This document shows positions 11,643 to 22,600 of a DNA stretch of 64,000 nt, piece by piece. The stretch is from Triatoma infestans. Lineage: Eukaryota > Arthropoda > Insecta > Hemiptera > Reduviidae. The notes under the pieces are model-generated. The model saw nothing but the letters and a program-made list of their open reading frames with translations, was not told the DNA's origin and did not search any database. The DNA is taken from the NCBI GenBank assembly GCA_011037195.1, contig JAAEAF010004359.1, forward strand, positions 1 through 64,000, written 5' to 3'. The translations under genes were made by a program, and so were the position numbers. The stretch's first letter is position 1. Every line of letters begins with the position of its first letter.

Positions 11643-12064
11643 TCTGATGTAAAGTATTCACACAACTTTCTCTTATTGTAATTTATAGCTATTGTACATT
11701 GACATACTTTAATAGTTTGAATTCCAAATTTAATGAAATTCGTCGGAGTTATTAATGAATTAATTAATTAATTTTGTTTAGATGGCAGAATTGTATAATC
11801 AACTAAGAGGCACTTTAGAGGAAAACATAACCCTACCCCTCCGCCAAAAGCCGCCACACATTAAATGAGTTTACCCGGAGAAATGTTTCATATAAAAGTT
11901 GTAGCTCTTTATATGTCTAGGGCATATAGTATAAAGAAAATCGTTGGAGCCCGTTTTAGAGAAAATATCAGAAAACTGAAAAATACTTTTCAGTAAAAGA
12001 TGCACTTCCGGTCATTCGATTTCCTGCAAACTCCGAATTTCCACAACATATTTAATTCTAATTT
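11643..12064 (+). repeat. HINE-like repeat, 5'-part fragment
   Basis: TCTGATGTAAAGTATTCACA then ACTTTCTCTTATTGT start the fragment. A C-rich stretch, TTAAATGAGTTTACC and GCACTTCCGGTCATTCG follow, and it decays into (ATT)n at 12066-12080. Confidence 0.6.
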
Positions 12065-12099
12065 AATATTATTATTATTATATTCTAATTTATTTCTGA

Positions 12100-12340
12100 G
12101 TCCTCGGATCTGGGGGAAATAATAGCGTTATGCTTTCCTATAAAGTACCATTTCAGTACATTAGGTATATGATTTTTACCACTCAAATTAATAAATATAT
12201 TTGAAGTATTGATTGAATTCCAAATTTGAAGAAAATCGGTTTAACAGGAAGTGAGAGCCTATTTACAGAATAGGTGTTCGGAATTTTCTCGCAAATGACT
12301 ACGATTTTCTTTAAACTTGTAACAGCAACTATGAGAGCAG
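12100..12340 (-). repeat. HINE-like remnant, opposite orientation
   Basis: ATAATAGCGTTATGC, TTTAACAGGAAGTGAGAGCC and AATTTTCTCGCAAATG parallel the reverse complement of the module core. Diverged. Confidence 0.4.
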
Positions 12341-12784
12341 AGAAAGAGAACTAAAATACTAGGTACTCTCTCGGACTAGAGTGGGAGGAACTATATAACA
12401 TTCAGCAACGGGACACAGAGAATATATAGTTCAAATTAGTTCAGATGATAGTTCACCAGTCACAACGTGTCATTACCCCTTCCACTCTAAATCTACCATC
12501 TTTACTGTAAAGTCCAGGCAGTCAGTGAAACACAACATTATATTACAGTGTTAACCAAGTCTTGTTAACTCATCAAACCAACCAAATTCTCTCCATCCAA
12601 CTCATCCGTTATACACTTTTCAAGCTCCTCATTACACCTATCAGATTATTTGAAATATCCCCCCCCCCCGCAAAGTATTTAAAATAGTTTTGCAGAAGTT
12701 GTGGTATTCAGTTTCAAATATATGAGGTTGATTTTATTCTGTCCGTTATTGAGGCCACTTATATTTCTCTGAATCATTCATACA

Positions 12785-13735
12785 TCAGACGGGTGATTGG
12801 CCCAGTGCTGAAGGGCCCCTATATACCTTGGGACAACGGGTTCCCAACTGTTATTCGGTTGCAGGGTCCCTAGATGAGCTGCCTTCTCTTCGACTTTGGA
12901 ATCCCATCCACCCCAGCAGTTTAATAGCCGTACCGCCGGTCTCCAGCTCCGCCTTTTGGCTTGATGACAGCGACCCCTCCGACAATTACCGTCTTCGGCC
13001 CCATGCCTCTACTGCTAGCGCTGCTGCCCACCAACAGAGATGTTTTTCGACCTCTCGGACTTGTCCTTTAGTCGCCTCTTACGACATCACCGCCCGCAGG
13101 GGTGCAGTCCTACAGACAGTCACTGTCTTCGAATATCTAGGATTGGTGATCAGTCAGGATGGCAGGATTGATCAGGAGGTATTAAATAGGATAAAAAAAG
13201 CTACCGGTGTATTCTATTAAAAAAGCAACACACTTATTGGAAAGCAGGAGTTAAGCCCTGATGCTAAATTGGTACTATATAAAACGGTGTTCTTGCCTGT
13301 TTTCCTTTATGGCGCTGAAAGCTGGACGGTGCTGGATAGGCATGTCAGTAAGCTGTCGACGGTGGAAATGCGCTTCCTCAGGCGCATCCTGGGTAAAACT
13401 AGGAGGGACTGGTATCAGGAATGCGCGAATTAGAGAAGACCTCCAGGTACAGCCAGCGCGGCAAATTTTGGAGGCCCGACAGTTGGGATGGTTTTGGTCA
13501 TGTTTTGAGAATGGAGGACAGGCACAAGGCCAAACAAATGCTCGATGCCAGATCCATTGGAAGAAAGCAAGAGGTAAGACCTCGACTGAAGTATGAGGAA
13601 TATATTGAAAACCGGCCAGGCAAGAGGGGGGAATCTCTTACGGGGATAAGAAGGATGGCACAGGATAGGGACCGATGGAAGGGCTGGATTGGGGCTGCTT
13701 CTCCACGCCTCATGGCACAAAGAGAATAGGGAAAA
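12785..13735 (+). mobile_element. Non-LTR retrotransposon C-terminal fragment
   Basis: From 13110 the translated frames read FEYLGLVISQDGRIDQEV, then AKLVLYKTVFLPVFLYGAES, MRFLRRILGKTR and LGWFGHVLRMEDRHKAKQ, ending ASPRLMAQRE and stop near 13729. This is the characteristic C-terminal domain after the LINE reverse transcriptase. At least two frameshifts break it (near 13218 and 13400-13490). The GC-rich lead-in (12790-13100, with CTTACGACATCACCGCCCG) seems to be attached non-coding LINE sequence. Confidence 0.75.
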
Positions 13736-13739
13736 GAAA

Positions 13740-14255
13740 AGATGTTGATTTTATGTTATTGGCTCTTCCCTTCTACCTGCTCGGGTTAGTAGCTGGGTAC
13801 CCACTAATTATATTAGGACAAATAAGTTAAAATTTAGAGTTTAAAAAAAAAATTCGGCCATTTCATATATAATTTATATTATGATGATTAAGAGAAAGTC
13901 GTAATAAATCGTAAACCAATTTTTTTAATTTAATCAAGATAATCAAGATCTTTTACAATCCATGAATAGTATTTGTAATTGTGTACATGTAAGTGAAATA
14001 GTAAACAAGCGTAATTAAAACAAGATAATTAATTTCTAATTGGTTTAGACAATTTCCTAGATAAATAATTTTTTTTTTTTTTTATATATATATATATATT
14101 TATAATATTATACCAATCGGCTGATAATTACGTCACTAGTGGAGACTGAAAGTGAGATAATTTTTTATAAGCTCCTTTTATTCACTCCATCGTCGTAACA
14201 GTATTTCTTAGGAATTTTATTCGTCCTTTCTTATGTTTAAAGAAGAAGAAAAAGA
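13740..14255. other. AT-rich spacer with (AT)n tract
   Basis: Contains a T run and a TATATATATATA tract near 14080-14105; otherwise nothing recognisable. Confidence 0.4.
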
Positions 14256-14262
14256 AAAAAAA

Positions 14263-15237
14263 TCTGGTGGAACACTCACACAACTTCTCTTACTCCTGTT
14301 CTCAAAATTATATTGGACAATGTGTACCCAATGTAAACGAAATTCGTCGAAAACCTGAAAAACTGTTCAGTAAAAGCGCACTTCCGGGTTTACCAAATTT
14401 CTTAAAAACGTCAGAATTTAGGCCATCTATTTATTTCTAATTAATTTTGTTTGGAAGATAGAATCGTATAATCAACTATGATAGCACTTTAGAGAAAAAC
14501 GTACCCCATCCCTCCCCCAGAAGTGCCCTTAAATGAATTTTCCCAGAGAAATTTTTAAATAAAAGTTTAGATATCTTTGCATGCTTAGTTTATATATGAC
14601 GTTTCAAAAAAAATCGTCGAGCTATTTTTTGAGAAAATTGCGAAAAAGAATAAATCATTTAGTAAAGTGGTAAAGTAAACGCACTTCCGGTTATTCGATT
14701 TTTTTCAAACTCGGAATTTTCAAAAACATATTTAATTTTACAACATTATTTGAGGTTGATAGATTGTTTAATAAACTGAAATAGCACTTTAGATGAAAAC
14801 CTAACCCCTATCCCTCCCCCATACTGCCCTTAAATTGAATTTTTCCAGAGAAATGTTTCAAATAAAAGTTGTAGCTTTGTATGTGTAGTTGATGTATCAA
14901 GTTAAAAAAAATCGTTGGAGCCATTTTTAAGAAAATCGCAAAAAAAAGTAAAAAAAAACCAACAAGTAATGTGGTACTTCCGGTTGAGGAATTTTCACAG
15001 ATGACCCACTATACCTAAACGATACCTAAACGAAATATCAAGTTTCAACTTTCTACGGTTTTTCTTTTTTGAGCTATGCAGTTCACATACACAACACACA
15101 CACACACAACAGACCATTTTCTAAATACCACTTTTTTTGGATTCAGGGGATTTCAAAACGGATATTTCCGGTGAAAACTCGATATCGAAAATTTGACACG
15201 ATTACAATACTTCTTCTTACTAGGAGTAAGAGAAAGT
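14263..15237 (+). mobile_element. HINE-like repeat copy, full length
   Basis: TCTGGTGGAACACTCACAC start, ACTTCTCTTACTCC block, three modules (cores near 14378, 14685, 14976), a CA-rich tract (15090-15108), then GACACGATTACAATACTTC and GGAGTAAGAGAAAGT at 15223-15237. Confidence 0.78.
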
Positions 15238-15249
15238 AAAAAAGAAAAA

Positions 15250-15880
15250 TTTGATATGAAACACTCACAAACTTTCTCTTACAAACTTGTTATTGACAAA
15301 TTTTTCTTTAAACATAATATAATTTTTACTAAATAATGTTTGTCATCTGTTTTCATCGACGGGGTGACCTTAACTTAAAGAAATGACGCTTTATGACGTA
15401 AGCATAACCTGAAATTTAAAACTTCTTATAAATGAATTTCTAGGTAAAAAAGTTTCTTAACATTTGTGATAAATCTCTAGACTTACAGTTAATGTAACAA
15501 ATTTAATGAAATTCATTTGTATTTTTTTTTTGGAAAAAATCGCAAAAAGTAAAAAAAAAAAAAACGAAAAAACATCCTGTTCAGTAAAAACGCACTTCCG
15601 GTTTATTCATCTTCTTGAAACTTGGAATTTTGGCTATTTATTTATTTCAAATTAGTATTATTTTAGACAACGGAATTGTATAATCTACTAAGATAGCATT
15701 TTAGAGGAAAACATAACCCAAACCCTCCCCCCTCCACCCGAAATCCCTTAAATGACTTTACCAGGAGAAATCTTAAAGAAAGAAAGGATAAAAAAAAAAA
15801 ACAAAAAAAAAAACTGAAAAATCAATTCAGTAAACTGGTACTTCCGGTTGATTGAATTTGTTTAAAACCTTGTTTTAAGG
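15250..15880 (+). repeat. HINE-like repeat fragment
   Basis: TTGATATGAAACACTCACA and ACTTTCTCTTACAAAC start the fragment. GCACTTCCGGTTTATTC and a final GTACTTCCGGTTGATTG core lie within. The 3' hairpin is absent. Confidence 0.6.
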
Positions 15881-16014
15881 TCCCATTCTAATACTTATAC
15901 AAAAAAATAATATCGTGTTTGAAATCTCCAGACAAAACTTTATTGTAAAATTGGTATATTTCTTGTAAGTTCGTCCTGCAGACCAATAATTTGGCAACAA
16001 CATTTTTCTAAAAA

Positions 16015-16675
16015 TCTTGTGTGAAACACTCACACAACTTTCTCTTACTCCCTTCTCAAAATTATAAGTGACAAATGTTAAAGTTAGTGTACCAAATTTA
16101 ATGAAATACGTCGAAAACTGAAAAAAAAACTGTTCAGTAAAAGCGCACTTCCGGTTTACTAATTTTCTTGAAACTTGGAATTTTGGCCATCTATTTATTT
16201 CTAAATTAATTTTGTTTGGATGATAGAATTGTATAATCAATTATGATAGCATTTTAAAGAAAAACATAACCCCCACCCCTTCCCTAAAAGTGCCCTTAAA
16301 TGAATGTTCCTAGAGAAATGTTTTAAGTGAAAGTTGTATATCTTTTTATGCGTAGTTTATATAATAAGTTTTTCAAGAAAATCATCGGAGCCATTTTTGA
16401 GGAAATCGCGAAAAAGTGAAAAAAAAAAAAAAATTTAGTAAAGTGGTAAAGTAAACGCACTTCCGGTTATGCGATTTATTTCAAACTTGGAATTTCAACA
16501 ATATATTTAATTAATTAACATTATTTAGATGAGCGAATTGTCTAATAAACTGAAATAGCACTTTAGATGAAAACCTAACCCGCCCCCTCCCCCAAAAGTG
16601 CCCTTAAATGAATTTTCCCAGAGAAATGTTTCAAATAAAAGTTGTAGATATTTGTATAAGAAAATCGTTGGAAAC
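16015..16675 (+). mobile_element. HINE-like repeat copy, 3'-truncated
   Basis: TCTTGTGTGAAACACTCACA start with the block ACTTTCTCTTACTCC at about 16036. It holds two modules and breaks off in the third near GTTGTAGATATTTG. Confidence 0.7.
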
Positions 16676-16679
16676 CTGG

Positions 16680-17280
16680 TAAGAAAATTAGGTTAAATTA
16701 ACTTAATTCCCTTACCAGTGGAGATAAAGGAAAGCTTATTTCATAATATCATAGCAGATTCACTATAAATTTCATATTATTTATTTACAAGTTCACATAA
16801 TGTTTTATAGATTCATATTTTTGTGAAAATATTAATATTAAAAGAATTAACTGTGCATTTAAATTCTTTAAAATTTTGCATATTTTTCTTTTATTTTAGT
16901 TCTATTGTATTTAAATATAGTTTTATTTCTGTTTGAGAGATAGGCAAAAATATTCAGATTTCAGTATATTTTATATCAAAATGAAATGACGAAATATTCT
17001 CGGATATTGATCTCATTCTTATCATTCATTCAAGTGATGTAGCTCATTTATGATTAATATTTTAAAAGTTAAAAAACATTAAACAAAAAAATTATCAAAC
17101 AATATTGTTTATCTTAAGGTTAAACGGTTTTTAATCCCGGGGGGGGGGGGGTTACTGAGATTTTTTTTTATCCATATTAACTATAACGTTCTAGGTTAGC
17201 TAAAAATGAATTGTTTCGAACCATTACTTTACTCGTTACTTTCTTTGCCGCTTCTTTTCCGTTTACATTGGTCCCAGCCT
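16680..17280. other. AT-rich stretch with a G homopolymer
   Basis: Nothing recognised apart from a run of about 13 G at 17139-17151. Confidence 0.4.
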
Positions 17281-17289
17281 GCTACCGAT

Positions 17290-18210
17290 ATGTATACGTA
17301 ACTACCTTCTGTTACTGATAGCGTCACACCAAATGAATGCGTTTAGAGGGAATTATCATTCCACCATTATGTTAACTGGCTGTACAAACAAGATTAACAT
17401 AAGCTGTTGTATTCAGACTGAGGTTTATGCTATTCTTTGTAGTGTTTTGGATGAGAGGGTACGTAACACTAACTTAAAAGGTGTTTGTATCTGCTCGGAC
17501 AGCCAGGCTGCGCTGAAGGCGCTTAGTTCATGTGTCTTCACTTCCAAAATTCTTAGAGAATGTTCTAAAAGACTGGAAGAGCTTTCTTCTCTGAAGGATG
17601 TGCTTCTAGTCTGGGTACCAGGTCACATGGGAATTTTTGGGAATGAGGAGGTGGATAGGTTTGCCAAATCAGGCGCCTCTCTTCCTTTCATTGGTCTCGA
17701 GCCTGCTGTTGGCGTGGCTTCTGGCACATGTCTGTCAGGCTTCACAGCATTCTCCCTTATGGATGAGCTCAGTTGGTTTTCGGCAGTCCAAAATGTTCAT
17801 CGAAGGTCCGGACATGGCCATTAGTGAGATGTTGCTGTGTTTTTCACGGAGCGCTCTCAGTCATCTGGTTGGATCTCTTACTAGATAATGGGGCTCATGC
17901 CGGAACCATTTTGTAGAGTCTGTGAGGCAGAGGAGGAAACACCCAGCCATCTTATGACTGATTGCTTGGGTTGTGAGGAAATTAGGTTCAGGACCTTTGG
18001 TCAGAATAGGATGTCTGTGGAAGAGCTTAGGTTCCGCTTAAGGTTATTGTCCGATTTATTCGGACTGCGGTGAATCTTAGATGGATTAGATCCGGGTCTG
18101 GATTTTTGTTCTAGACCCGGTTTGTTGTTGTTTTTTTTGGGGTAGCTTTTCCAGTGAGGCTTTGGATAGCGTAGGGCTTCCCTCCCCACAGACAAATAAT
18201 AATAAGCTGC
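17290..18210 (+). mobile_element. Non-LTR retrotransposon 3' end: RNase H domain and zinc-knuckle tail
   Basis: Frame 17333-17824 gives TEVYAILCSVLDE, CSDSQAALKALSS and WVPGHMGIFGNEEVDRFAK, which are the RNase H acidic-residue motifs in order (E, D, and the H/D pair of GH.G..GNE..D). After a frameshift, 17888-18073 reads FCRVCEAEEETPSHLMTDC, the Cys/His tail of R1/I-type elements. An (AAT)n tail closes it near 18196-18204. 5' truncated and frameshifted, hence inactive. The same family recurs on the minus strand at 31547-31710 and 54031-54430. Confidence 0.85.
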
Positions 18211-18479
18211 TGTATTTTTTCATGGTCTTGGCGCTTGGTTGGATTGATACAGTAAATTAATTATATGATAAAGCTTCATGATCTTTGATCGGAACAGGTT
18301 ATTTAGAAAAGCCTTAGATTGTTTAACTGGATCGTTTTATGAATACTAACGTGGATTTTGGTCCTGAATGCATTTGTTTTTTTTTATTTAGGTCAGACTC
18401 CGAGAAGAATATAGGACGCTCCCCTTCTCATATATTCTATGACATTTGTCTGATAACATAACTAAAGAAAACTGGCAGG

Positions 18480-18600
18480 AAATATTCACACAATTTTCTC
18501 TTACCCCCTCTCCGGGTCTTGAGGACTCGGAGTCCTCAAAACGTGTGTTTCCGGTGCAAACTAGATATCGAAAATTTGACACGATTACAATAACATCAGC
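18480..18600 (+). repeat. Internally deleted HINE-like scrap
   Basis: A family 5' piece (TTCACACAATTTTCTCTTAC) is joined directly to the 3' piece (CTCAAAACGTGTGTTTCCGG ... GACACGATTACAATA), omitting the modules. Confidence 0.5.
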
Positions 18601-18999
18601 GGTAATGCTTAACTAATAATGACAATGATGCTGAAGTAAAAATGTAAAATTATTGATTTTTATTCGGCCAGTCAAAAATCTAGGATTGTCATGACGGCTA
18701 TTTAATGAAAATTATCCCAAACCACTCAAAATTTAGGGTAAGCAATTGAATGAGAAATCAGCTGTTCTCATTTGCGAAAAATAATAAATTAGAATTTTAA
18801 TAAGAAATTAATAATAATTTGATTCTGATATTTTAATGCTAAAAATATTTTTGCACCATATGATTGCGTTATGATTTAGTTCAGCTGATAACGTGTCTGA
18901 AGCATGGTGAAGATATTAATTGGAAATTTGATCACGCCATTTGTTTGTGAAGATCAAATGATTTTTGGATTGATAATGCTGTTCTAAATTGGTTAAGAT

Positions 19000-19150
19000 G
19001 TTTATAATTTAATCTTTTATTTAGCCTTCCGCGGCAATCTCACGCCAAACACTCAGGTTTTCTGGTTAAGACCGCGTGAATGGTTTATTATAAACTGACG
19101 TTTCGTCCATATTTCAACAGGCTTCTTTAGAGTAATGTTACCTTGAATGG
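19000..19150 (-). repeat. Penelope-like terminus (third sequence family)
   Basis: The minus strand reads CTAAAGAAGCCTGTTG, then ATGGACGAAACGTCAG and TTTATAATAAACC. The pattern 'CT.AAGA ... CGAAACGTC ... AATAAA' is the terminal signature seen in the other Penelope-like copies here. A single arm with no coding region attached. Confidence 0.5.
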
Positions 19151-19359
19151 CAAAACAACACTTCTCAGGTTTAGCATTTAAGGAAACACTACCCTAAAAA
19201 AGACTATTGCAATAGGCACTTTTGCGTTCCATCTTTGAACCCCCCCCCCAAATCCAGGTTACTGTGCACCTCAATCACTATTTATTGTTCATTATTATTA
19301 TTATTATTATTGTTTTGTTTTTTAAGTCACATTTCAGGTTATAGGCGCCCTTAGCTTTC

Positions 19360-19480
19360 CCTCATTACTCTGCCGGCCTCCCGATAATGTTTTCACAACT
19401 GCTCATCACCGGATAGTGAGTTTTAGAGGCTCCTAAGGCATTTGAAATCCAGCGCGCCATCTCTGAGTTAATCACGTCCC
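19360..19480 (-). repeat. Degenerate copy of SINE family C
   Basis: TCTGCCGGCCTCCCGATAAT, CATCACCGGATAGTGAG and TAGAGGCTCCTAAGG match the body of the SINE described at 26863-27095. The tRNA-like head is lost. Confidence 0.5.
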
Positions 19481-19615
19481 TACACATTATTACATATTAC
19501 TTATTAAATCGATAATATCTATTTCAGTTAACTGATTATGATTTGTTTTCAATTTAATTTTTGATGTACTGGTTAATGTACCAATATTAAGTTTCTTTAT
19601 TTTTTTTATTTTTAG

Positions 19616-22600
19616 CTGCATTTATTAAATCATGTGACAAATGTGATCCAGAATTGAACAGCTGTATCAGGGACGCTTTCGAACATCTGAAGCCGTATTT
19701 ATCAAAAGGTAAATTATTTATTTCTTAAAGAAGAAGACAATTGGAATGCATTAAAGAAAATTTATATACTTCAATAGTAAATTAGCCATATTCATATCAG
19801 ACGGTCTTAGACTGGGCCTGAGTACCTAATGCTTACCGGAGGCCATAAATTCCAATATAAGATCTACAAACGAAATTAATACAATCGCAACAAATAACAT
19901 ATATACGTATACAGGATGTCCCATTTAAACGGGCCACTTTTGAAATAATTCTTAAACGAAGAAAGATATCAAAAAAGTGAACATAACGTTTGTTGAAGTA
20001 TATGCGCGCTAGTTTATGATGGTGTCAATGTTTTTATTTTATTGCCGTCTTATGACTGAAATCTGTGATTGAAAGTTGCGATTTCCTTTTGCCCCCTACT
20101 TTTTACTACTGTATTGAAAACTACTAAAAAAATGAAGAATAATGCCATTAATTTCACTTCAATATTTCAAAACACTGCCGAGATATTCAATCATAAAGAT
20201 TCAATTTTCGTCGTTTTTTTCCCTATTTTTCTGTTTCCTAAACTAAAATTAAAAGCGGATTTTCTTATTAATCTCGAATAAATAAGAGAGTTCAAATGAT
20301 GATAAAACTTAAAAGCTATTTTAAAATTATGTGGGACTTGAAAATCAGGTAAAACATCATTAAAACCAAACAATTTTCCAGTTTATCTATAAAAAATCGA
20401 TAAAAAATATTTCCTATTTATTCAATATGACCTTCTCGGCTTAACCGGCACAAGCGAGCCGCTGCCCAACAGATGAAGTTGCTAATCGTATCATGTCTGC
20501 CGGAATTACTAAGCAGGTTTGGATTAAGTCTTCTCTATGTGCTTCTGGGGTTGTTGGTTACCTGACATGAATTTTTTCTTTGGGATATTCCCAAAGAAAA
20601 AATTCAAGAGGGGTTAAATCTGGCGATCTGGAAGGCCAGGTTATAGGTCCCTGTCTCCCGATTCAGCGGCTACTGAACATCTCATTATCTTTTCTCCTCG
20701 CCAGATCGCCAGGTTTAACCCCTCTTGAATTATTTTTTTGGGGATATCTCAAAGAAAAAATTTATTTCAAGAAACCAACAACTCCAGAAGCACTTAGAGA
20801 AGACTTAATCCAAACCTGCTTAGCAATTCCGGCAGACATGATACGATTAGCAACTTCATCTGTTGGGCAGCGACTGCGCTTGTACCGGTTAAGCCGAGAA
20901 GGTCATATTGAATAAATAGGAAATATTTTTTTTTTAGATTTTAGTATATAAACTGGAATATTGTTTTGTTTTAATGATGTTTTTTCCTGATTTTCAAGTT
21001 TCTTATGGTTCTAAAATAGGTTTTAAGTGTTGTCAGCATTAGAACTCTCTTATTTATTAGAAATTAATAAGAATATCCGCTTTTAATTTTAGTTTATGAA
21101 ACAAAGAAATAGGGGAAAAAAGACGAAAATTTAATCTTTATGATTGAATATCTCGGCAACGCTTTGAAATATTGAAGTGAAATTAACGGCATTTTTTTTA
21201 GTAGTTTTCAATACAGTAGTAAAAAGTGGGTGGTCAAAGAGAAATCGCAACTTTCAATTACCGATTTCAGGTGTAAGGCGGCAATAAAATCAAAAAATAT
21301 TGACACTAGTTCGCAAATACTTCAACAAACGTTATGATCACTTATTTGATATCTTTCTTCGTTTAAGAGTTATTTCAAAAATGGCCCGTTTAAATGGTAT
21401 ATATTTTTTGCATTATTCAGATGCTTTTAAACTGAGTTCTATGATTCTATTTCAGGGATACCAGAAATTAACCTATACTCAATAGAACCACTGAGAATAT
21501 CTAAAATGACAATGGACAATGGCAACGGAGCCGTAAGAGTGCGAGCCCAGTTCAGTAATATCACAGTCTACGGAGCCACTAATTATACAATTATAGACGT
21601 CAAGTAAGATATAATATTTATAGTCATTTTATTTTGTTAATTTTTTGGCGATTATTCCAAAATGGACCAATTGAGTTTTATTAAACTTTATACAGATATC
21701 ACAAATATTAAGTTCAATGTGTTTTGAATAATCCAAGTATGAAAAAACTATCATTAATCAGAATAAATAAAATGCGGAACAAGAAAATCGTTCGTATCAG
21801 ATTTTTTTATTTATTTCTCTCAATGAAAAGAGAAAGAATTATCTTCTAGAGTTCGACTATTACTAGGTTGTTACAAAAGCTTTGTTTATGAAAACAAATT
21901 ATCTGACTTTTGAAGTCAAATAATAAAATTCTATTCGTTGAGTTTGTTTATATAATCTATATCAATGTTTACTTCGACTAATCCATTATTGAACTATTTA
22001 TCCAAACCATCTTTGACACTCATTTACGATTATATTTTTTTTTTGACCTAGGTGTCTTTTACGAGACACCCATATTGTCAGATACCTATGTTTTGAAATC
22101 CTATACGCCCGATACGTTCGTTAAATTATAATTTTAGCCTCTAATACAAATGCAAGAAGTGCTTTATAATAAGCCAGATTTCTTGAATTTATTAAGTCAG
22201 GGAGGCTGTGAAACTTTTTAAATAATTGGCTATTCTGTCTAAACGAGTCAAAACTTTTACAAGTCATTACTCTGTGCTCCACAGTGTCTAGAACATAGCA
22301 ATTATTACAATTCTCAGAATTTACAAGTTTAAATTTTTCAAATTTCTGTGGACTAGCGCGTGCCCTGTACTTAACCGTGTCAGCTTTATTATTTGTTTTC
22401 TGCTCAGCCCAGACTTCCTAAACCACGGACTAAAACCCACCCGCGGTACGCATGTGAAATGGAAATTGCCTTTGTACAGTGATTCCTGCTCGTACAATTG
22501 TTGCCATTCCTCCAATAGGAGCGCTCTTCCTTTAATAAAAAGTTCTGATAGAGGGACAAGACATTTAGCACCCGCATTTAAATCACTGATTTCTTTCCTG

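Noticed and set aside
13430..13720. Minus-strand frame of 96 codons
   Set aside because: Shadow of the LINE coding sequence on the plus strand.
17201..17300. Candidate signal-peptide exon (MNCFEPLLYSLLSLPLLF)
   Set aside because: Hydrophobic, but the only nearby GT leaves two bases of a codon, whereas the exon at 19616 needs one; it also adjoins a LINE fragment.
20580..20915. Possible host gene in the JHBP intron
   Set aside because: The frame crosses the hairpin centre of a palindrome, and its C-terminal half is a transposase (LTPLELFFWGYLK); it is transposon debris.
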